64,000 nt of DNA from positions 78,441-142,440 of the forward strand of contig JADYYP010000036.1 of the NCBI GenBank assembly GCA_020853575.1, in the 5' to 3' direction. The position numbers and the translations under genes were made by a program. The notes below the pieces were generated by a model, which saw nothing but the letters and a program-made list of their open reading frames with translations, made no database searches and was not told where the DNA came from. The DNA comes from Planctomycetota bacterium (GTDB lineage Bacteria; Planctomycetota; UBA1135; GCA-002686595). Within the stretch, counting starts at the first letter, position 1; each line of letters starts with the position of its first letter. Shown piece by piece: positions 59,640 through 64,000 of this stretch.

Positions 59640-60689
59640 ATGTTCACTTCCAATCTCTCCAAGCGCGCTCTTCTCGCGTGCTCGACCTTCATCTTGACCC
59701 AGGCTGCCCTGGCGCAGGGGCCTGAGGCGGCACCCGTGTGCGTTTTCGGCGGTCCCTACGACGCCGAGTGCACGGGCGCGTCCACCGCGGTTCCGGTCGA
59801 CGGCACGGGTTCATTCGACCCCGATGGCACCCAGATCACGACGCAGTGGTTCGAAGAGTGCCCCTTCGGCTTCGTCGACGACCCGACATCGCTGCAGGCC
59901 AACTACGTCATCGACATGACCGGACAGTGCTACCGCCAGTGCTACTTGGTGCTGCGCGTCACCTCCGGCAATCAGTTGACGGTCTGCGGTGACTGGGTGC
60001 GCGTCAGCGACACGACCGCGCCGGCGCTGAGCGTCCCGACGGACGTCACGGGCGTGTGGGGCATCCCCACCGACCCGGGCTCGACGGGCTTCGCGACCGC
60101 CTCGGACATGTGCGATCCGGTTCCGACCGTGTCCTACTTCGACACCATCATTCCGCAGCAGGGCCCCGGCCACGAGCAGACGATCGTCCGCACCTGGACC
60201 GCGCTCGACCGCTGTGGTTTCAGCTCGTCGGCGGACCAGGTCATCACCCTGACCAGCCCCTCGGCCGGCAGCAACTTCAACCTCGAGATGAACATCGCGA
60301 CCTGCACCGACGTGCTCGATCGCGCCGCCGCCAGCACGCGTTTGACGTTCACGGTGCTCGGCCGCTCGAACCTCGCGGTCGCGCAGATCAACCGCGCGTC
60401 CGTCCGTCTCAGCCGTCAGGCCGAGCCGCTGACCTTCATCACGCCGCCGAACCCGAACAAGTACTCCGCGCAGGAGATCGGCGTGTTCGCCGCGCTCCAG
60501 TTCGGTGACTGCAATCCGCAGGGCGTCGACGGCAAGAAGGACCTGCGCTTCGAGTTCAGCTACAACGACCTGATCAACACGCTGAACCTCGCGGGCGAGC
60601 CCGCCGGCACCGTGGTTCCGGTGCAGGTCTTCGGCACGCGTACCAACGGCACGCCGTGGATCGCTTACGGCCAGATCGAGCTCCAGTAG
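59640..60689 (+). CDS. Secreted PKD/Ig-like beta-sandwich protein
   Basis: The product is 349 residues with a signal peptide (SKRALLACSTFILTQAALAQ). Residues ~33-125 resemble a PKD-type domain (VPVDGTGSFDPDGTQITTQW), residues ~126-205 resemble an HYR-like repeat (TTAPALSVPTDVTGVWGIP, QTIVRTWTALDRCGFSSSAD), and the last third is beta-rich with an unusual acidic, Lys-containing end (GVDGKKDLRFEFSYND). There are about a dozen Cys, suggesting disulfides. It is probably a surface or secreted binding protein with no enzymatic motif. It stands alone between a leader region and a strong terminator. Confidence 0.75.
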   Translation: MFTSNLSKRALLACSTFILTQAALAQGPEAAPVCVFGGPYDAECTGASTAVPVDGTGSFDPDGTQITTQWFEECPFGFVDDPTSLQANYVIDMTGQCYRQCYLVLRVTSGNQLTVCGDWVRVSDTTAPALSVPTDVTGVWGIPTDPGSTGFATASDMCDPVPTVSYFDTIIPQQGPGHEQTIVRTWTALDRCGFSSSADQVITLTSPSAGSNFNLEMNIATCTDVLDRAAASTRLTFTVLGRSNLAVAQINRASVRLSRQAEPLTFITPPNPNKYSAQEIGVFAALQFGDCNPQGVDGKKDLRFEFSYNDLINTLNLAGEPAGTVVPVQVFGTRTNGTPWIAYGQIELQ

Positions 60690-60711
60690 TCTCGACCGCT
60701 CACGCACGACA

Positions 60712-60752
60712 GGGCCCCGCCGATCGCTGATCGGCGGGGCCCGTTTCGTTCT
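60712..60752 (+). terminator. Rho-independent terminator
   Basis: A perfect 14-bp stem (GGGCCCCGCCGATC / GATCGGCGGGGCCC) with a 3-nt loop is followed by GTTTCGTT. It lies 22 bp after the secreted protein stop. The rest of the 348-bp gap up to the next start at 61038 has no gene that I can see and should contain the fadE promoter. Confidence 0.88.
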
Positions 60753-61037
60753 CGGCCACATCCTCGATCGACGCTTCCGCGGCCCGCTGGTTTCGGTCCG
60801 GCGGATCCGCTCGGGGCTCCCGGAGATCTCGGCCACTCGCTGGGGTGCTGTGCGCATCGACGCGCCGCAATTGCGCGCGTCAGGAGACACAAACGAATTT
60901 CCTAGGGAGCAGCCACAGAGAGCCTCGCGGGCTGTGCAACTCGCGAGCGCGCTGGACGCTGCGCCGGGAACGATCGCGGGACGTCGCTGCCCTCTCGCTA
61001 TAAGGGCCGACGAACTTCCGTCGAAACAAGGAGCGCC

Positions 61038-63470
61038 ATGGGAATCCTCCTGACCTGGTTGGGTGGCGTCGTCGTCCTCGCAGCGGTCTTCGTCGCGCTC
61101 GCGTACTTGAGACGTCCCTACTGGGGCTGGGTCCTCGGCGGAGCCTACGTGCTCGGCATGTGGTGGCTCTCCGGCCCCAGCGTGCCGGTCTTGTTCTGGA
61201 TCGTCGTCGGGATCTTCGCTTTCGCCGCGCTGCTCGGCGGCGTGGTGCCGCTGCGCCGCGCCCTGGTCACGGCGCCGGCGATGCCGGCGATCTCCTCGAT
61301 CCTTCCGAAGATGAGCGACACCGAGCGCGCCGCGCTCGAAGCCGGCACCGTGTGGTGGGATCGCGAGCTGTTCGGAGGCGCGCCGCGCTGGGGCCAGTTG
61401 CTCGCGTTCCAGTGCCGCGACCTCGACGCGCGCGAGCGTGCCTTCCTGAGCAAGGAGGTCAGCGAGCTGTGTGCGCAGCTCGACGACCACCGCGTGACGC
61501 GCGATGGCGACCTGCCTCCCGAGGTCTGGACTGCGATCAAGCGCTCGGGGCTGATGGGCATGATCATCCCGCGCAGCTTTGGAGGGCTGGAGTTCTCGGC
61601 CCGCATGCAGTCCGCCGTCGTCGCGCGCCTCAGCTCGCGCTGCGTGACCGCGGCCGTGACGGTGATGGTGCCCAATTCCCTGGGTCCCGCGGAACTGATC
61701 CTCCACTACGGTACCGACGCACAGAAGAACCACTGGCTTCCGCGCTTGGCGCGCGGCGAGGAGGTGCCCTGCTTCGCCCTGACCGAGCCCTACGCGGGCT
61801 CCGACGCCGCCTCGATGCGCAGCGTGGGCATCGTCTGTCGAGGCACGTTCGACGGCCGCGAGGTGCTCGGCATGCGCCTGACCTGGGACAAGCGCTACAT
61901 CACGCTGGCACCGGTCGCGACCGTGCTCGGTCTGGCGTTCAAGCTGCGCGATCCAGAGCGTCTGCTCGGCGGTGAGGAAGAACTCGGCATCACCTGCGCG
62001 CTGATCCCAACCGCGACGCCGGGGGTCGAGTTCGGCGAGCGGCACGACCCGCTCGACGTGCCCTTCATGAACGGCCCGACACGCGGCAGCGACGTGTTCG
62101 TGCCGCTCGAGTTCATCATCGGCGGGCCGAAGATGGCCGGCCGAGGCTGGACCATGCTGATGCAGTGCCTGGCGGCGGGCCGCGGCGTCTCGCTGCCCGC
62201 GCTTTCGACGGGGGCAGCCGAGCTCGCCACGCGGGTCGTCGGCGCCCACGCGACAATCCGGGAGCAGTTCGGGCTACCGATCGGCCGTTTCGAAGGCATC
62301 GAGGCCAAGCTCGGCCGCATCGCGGGCCTGACCTACACCATCGATGCTGCGCGCAAGCTCACCTTGGGCGCACTCGACGCTGGAGAGAAGCCCGCTGTCG
62401 TCACCGCGATCATGAAGGCCTACACGACCGAGGCGATGCGCGTGGTCGTGAACGACGCGATGGATGTCGTCGGTGGCGGGGGCATCTGCCGCGGCCCGCG
62501 CAACACGCTCGCGCATGCGTACCAATCGCTGCCGATCGGAATCACCGTCGAGGGCGCCAACGTGCTGACGCGTTCGATGATCGTCTTCGGACAAGGTGCG
62601 ATCCGCTGCCACCCGTGGGTGCAGGAGGAGCTCGCCGCCGCCGACGCGCGCGACCTGGTGCGCTTCGACCGCGCCTTCTGGGGGCACGTGGGGTTGGTGT
62701 TCACCAACGCCGCGCGCGCGCTCTTGCTCGGACTCTCCGACGGTGCGCTCGCCGACGCTCCGGTGCGCGGCGCCGCAGCGCCCTACTTCCAGAAACTCTC
62801 GCGCTACAGCGCGGCTTTCGGAATCGCCGCCGACACCGCCATGGGCACGCTCGGCGCGAGCCTCAAGCGCAAGGAGAACCTGAGCGGCCGTTTGGCCGAC
62901 GCGCTCGCGTGGCTCTACATCGGCTCCGCGGTGCTCAAGCGCTTCGTCGACGAAGGCCAACCCGACAGTCGGCGCGCCGCGTTCCTGTGGTCGATGGACA
63001 ACGCCGTTTTCGAGATCGAACGAGCGCTCACGGGCTTGTTCGACAATCTCCCGCTGCGCTGGGTCGCGCTCGGCCTGCGTTGGTGCGTGTTCCCGTTGGG
63101 CGCCCGGGCGAAACCGCCCAGCGATCGGCGCACGAGCGAGGTCGCGCGCGGCATCCTCGACGACGGAGCGCTGCGGCTGGCTCTGACCGAGACGATCTAC
63201 GTCCCGGATGGTGGCGAGCTCGGCCTGGGCTTCCTCGAGGCGACGCTCGACAAGGTGATGGCGGCCAAGGACGCGCGCGAAAAGCTCAAGGAGGCGCAGC
63301 GGCGCAAGGTGCTCCCGCGCGGTGCGGTGCTCAGCGTGCTCCAGGCGGCCGTCGAGAAAGGCGTCCTGGGGCCTGACGACGCGCAGCGCATCCGCGACGC
63401 GGAGGCTGCGCGCGACGCGGCGGTGCAGGTCGACTCCTTCGAGGGTCGCGAGCTCCTACGCGGGCGCTAG
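61038..63470 (+). CDS. fadE: Acyl-CoA dehydrogenase FadE type (long, membrane-associated)
   Basis: The product is 810 residues, the usual size for FadE. The N-terminus has two or three hydrophobic helices (about residues 5-75), then the dehydrogenase core: GMIIPRSFGGLEFSARMQS, FALTEPYAGSDAASMRS, DKRYITLAPVATVLGLAFKL, IREQFGLPIGRFEGIEAKL. The catalytic Glu is in ITVEGANVLTRSMIVFGQGA. The ~300-residue extension is the DUF1974-like C-terminal part of FadE. It carries out the first step of long-chain beta-oxidation. AAGGAG lies 4 nt before the ATG at 61038. Confidence 0.94.
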   Translation: MGILLTWLGGVVVLAAVFVALAYLRRPYWGWVLGGAYVLGMWWLSGPSVPVLFWIVVGIFAFAALLGGVVPLRRALVTAPAMPAISSILPKMSDTERAALEAGTVWWDRELFGGAPRWGQLLAFQCRDLDARERAFLSKEVSELCAQLDDHRVTRDGDLPPEVWTAIKRSGLMGMIIPRSFGGLEFSARMQSAVVARLSSRCVTAAVTVMVPNSLGPAELILHYGTDAQKNHWLPRLARGEEVPCFALTEPYAGSDAASMRSVGIVCRGTFDGREVLGMRLTWDKRYITLAPVATVLGLAFKLRDPERLLGGEEELGITCALIPTATPGVEFGERHDPLDVPFMNGPTRGSDVFVPLEFIIGGPKMAGRGWTMLMQCLAAGRGVSLPALSTGAAELATRVVGAHATIREQFGLPIGRFEGIEAKLGRIAGLTYTIDAARKLTLGALDAGEKPAVVTAIMKAYTTEAMRVVVNDAMDVVGGGGICRGPRNTLAHAYQSLPIGITVEGANVLTRSMIVFGQGAIRCHPWVQEELAAADARDLVRFDRAFWGHVGLVFTNAARALLLGLSDGALADAPVRGAAAPYFQKLSRYSAAFGIAADTAMGTLGASLKRKENLSGRLADALAWLYIGSAVLKRFVDEGQPDSRRAAFLWSMDNAVFEIERALTGLFDNLPLRWVALGLRWCVFPLGARAKPPSDRRTSEVARGILDDGALRLALTETIYVPDGGELGLGFLEATLDKVMAAKDAREKLKEAQRRKVLPRGAVLSVLQAAVEKGVLGPDDAQRIRDAEAARDAAVQVDSFEGRELLRGR

Positions 63471-63537
63471 GGCCAGTCGTCGATCCGGGTCGGGGCCGGC
63501 GAGTTTCTCCGCAGGAGCTCGCCCGCAACCGTGCGGT

Positions 63538-63888
63538 GTGTCGGTCCAACGCGGCTCGTGGCGCGCCCGCACACCGCTCTTCGCACCGAGTCTCGCACCC
63601 ACGGACGCCATTCGACTCGACGTCCCCGCCAAGGGCGCCTTCGAGACCGAGCCGCTCGACACCGTCCCGGCGCGCTCGTCGCAGCTCGGCATGCAGCTGA
63701 TCTGCATCGAGCTGATCAAGTACCACCGCATCCCAAGGTCGCGCTGAGCCAGTTCCCTGGGCGCGAGCGTGCTCAACTCGGCGGCGCCCAAAGGCCGCCT
63801 TCAGCACCAGGTCACCGGAATGCGCATCGACCCGTACTCGGCCAATCGTCGGGGCGCTCGTTTGCGATCGGCGACTAGCCTGACTTGA
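63538..63888 (+). pseudogene. Interrupted short reading frame, unknown protein
   Basis: From the GTG at 63538 one frame reads ~69 residues with strong G/C third-position bias (DVPAKGAFETEPLDTVPARS, SSQLGMQLICIELIKYHRIP), then meets TGA at 63745-63747. The same frame continues (SLGASVLNSAAPKGRLQHQV, TGMRIDPYSAN) to a TGA at 63886-63888, with a terminator-like hairpin 20 bp later. The bias drops after ~63850. I infer one gene split by a nonsense codon or by compensating base-call errors; no family was recognised. It may also be two unrelated pieces. Confidence 0.35.
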
Positions 63889-63907
63889 AAGGTTGTCGGT
63901 CAAGATC

Positions 63908-63941
63908 GGCCCTGGGGCGTGTGCCAGGGCCGTTTTGTTGC
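63908..63941 (+). terminator. Rho-independent terminator-like hairpin
   Basis: An 8-bp stem (GGCCCTGG / CCAGGGCC) with an 8-nt loop is followed by GTTTTGTTGC. It follows the interrupted frame at 63538-63888 or, less likely, terminates transcripts from fadE. The last ~60 bp of the window hold nothing I can assign. Confidence 0.7.
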
Positions 63942-64000
63942 TGTCCGTTCCCACTACATCGGTGGCATCTTGAGCGGCGTTCGCAGGCGCTTGGGGAGCC

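Noticed and set aside
63745..63747. TGA read as selenocysteine
   Set aside because: Only a weak downstream hairpin and no known selenoprotein family; nonsense or base-call error is simpler.

Overview
The window is very GC-rich and almost fully coding, with no tRNA or rRNA gene, CRISPR array or insertion sequence that I can see. Gene content points to a Planctomycetota chromosome, probably from an uncultured high-GC lineage. The evidence is a PVC-type CxxCH heme-binding dehydrogenase with HEAT repeats, Tat-exported sugar isomerase homologues, sulfatase-like lipoproteins, a sigma factor/zinc-finger/CHAT module, and two secreted propeller proteins sharing a C-terminal domain. The phylum is inferred from family content. 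All long reading frames opposite the listed genes look like shadows of high-GC coding sequence.

Layout. 0-9 kb: a cut-off PlsC-type acyltransferase and an OlsB-like N-acyltransferase (probable ornithine-type lipid synthesis), two convergent sulfatase-like hydrolases, a GT-C-like membrane protein and a large Ig/beta-propeller lipoprotein. 8.9-17.7 kb (minus): a close array encoding thiolase, 3-hydroxyacyl-CoA dehydrogenase, two cyclophilins, crotonase, a second thiolase, a fused isopropylmalate dehydratase-like protein and an isopropylmalate dehydrogenase-like protein. 18-29 kb (mostly plus): envelope and housekeeping genes, including a SirB1 protein, a Lon-N-domain protein, exonuclease III, a DEAD-box helicase, a DUF2167 pair, and a ferredoxin next to IspH. 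29.5-40 kb (mostly minus): a three-gene sugar-oxidation module, a cobalamin-receptor-like protein, a DUF2959 lipoprotein and a metallo-hydrolase pair. 40.2-42.1 kb: an orphan hybrid histidine kinase.

42.1-50.1 kb (minus) is the most interesting block. It is a tightly packed nine-gene operon encoding thiolase, hydroxyacyl-CoA dehydrogenase, acyl-CoA dehydrogenase, a MeaB-type GTPase, a B12-dependent acyl-CoA mutase large subunit, a 76-residue membrane protein, the mutase B12-binding subunit, an excisionase-like HTH protein and a second acyl-CoA dehydrogenase. The mutase carries Phe and Gln at the two positions that separate isobutyryl-CoA mutase from methylmalonyl-CoA mutase. The operon therefore reads as a route between isobutyryl-CoA and acetyl-CoA via butyryl-CoA. 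The crotonase it lacks could come from the gene at 13.3-14.1 kb.

50.3-64 kb (mostly plus): an ECF-type sigma factor, an anti-sigma-like protein and a TPR-CHAT protease candidate; a nitrilase-family amidase; a membrane protein coupled to a methyltransferase/APH-kinase-like fusion; a secreted PKD-like protein with a strong terminator; a FadE-type acyl-CoA dehydrogenase; and a short interrupted reading frame. Two spots look like broken frames or base-call errors: an apparent 1-nt shift in the signal peptide near 18,087, and an in-frame TGA at 63,745.
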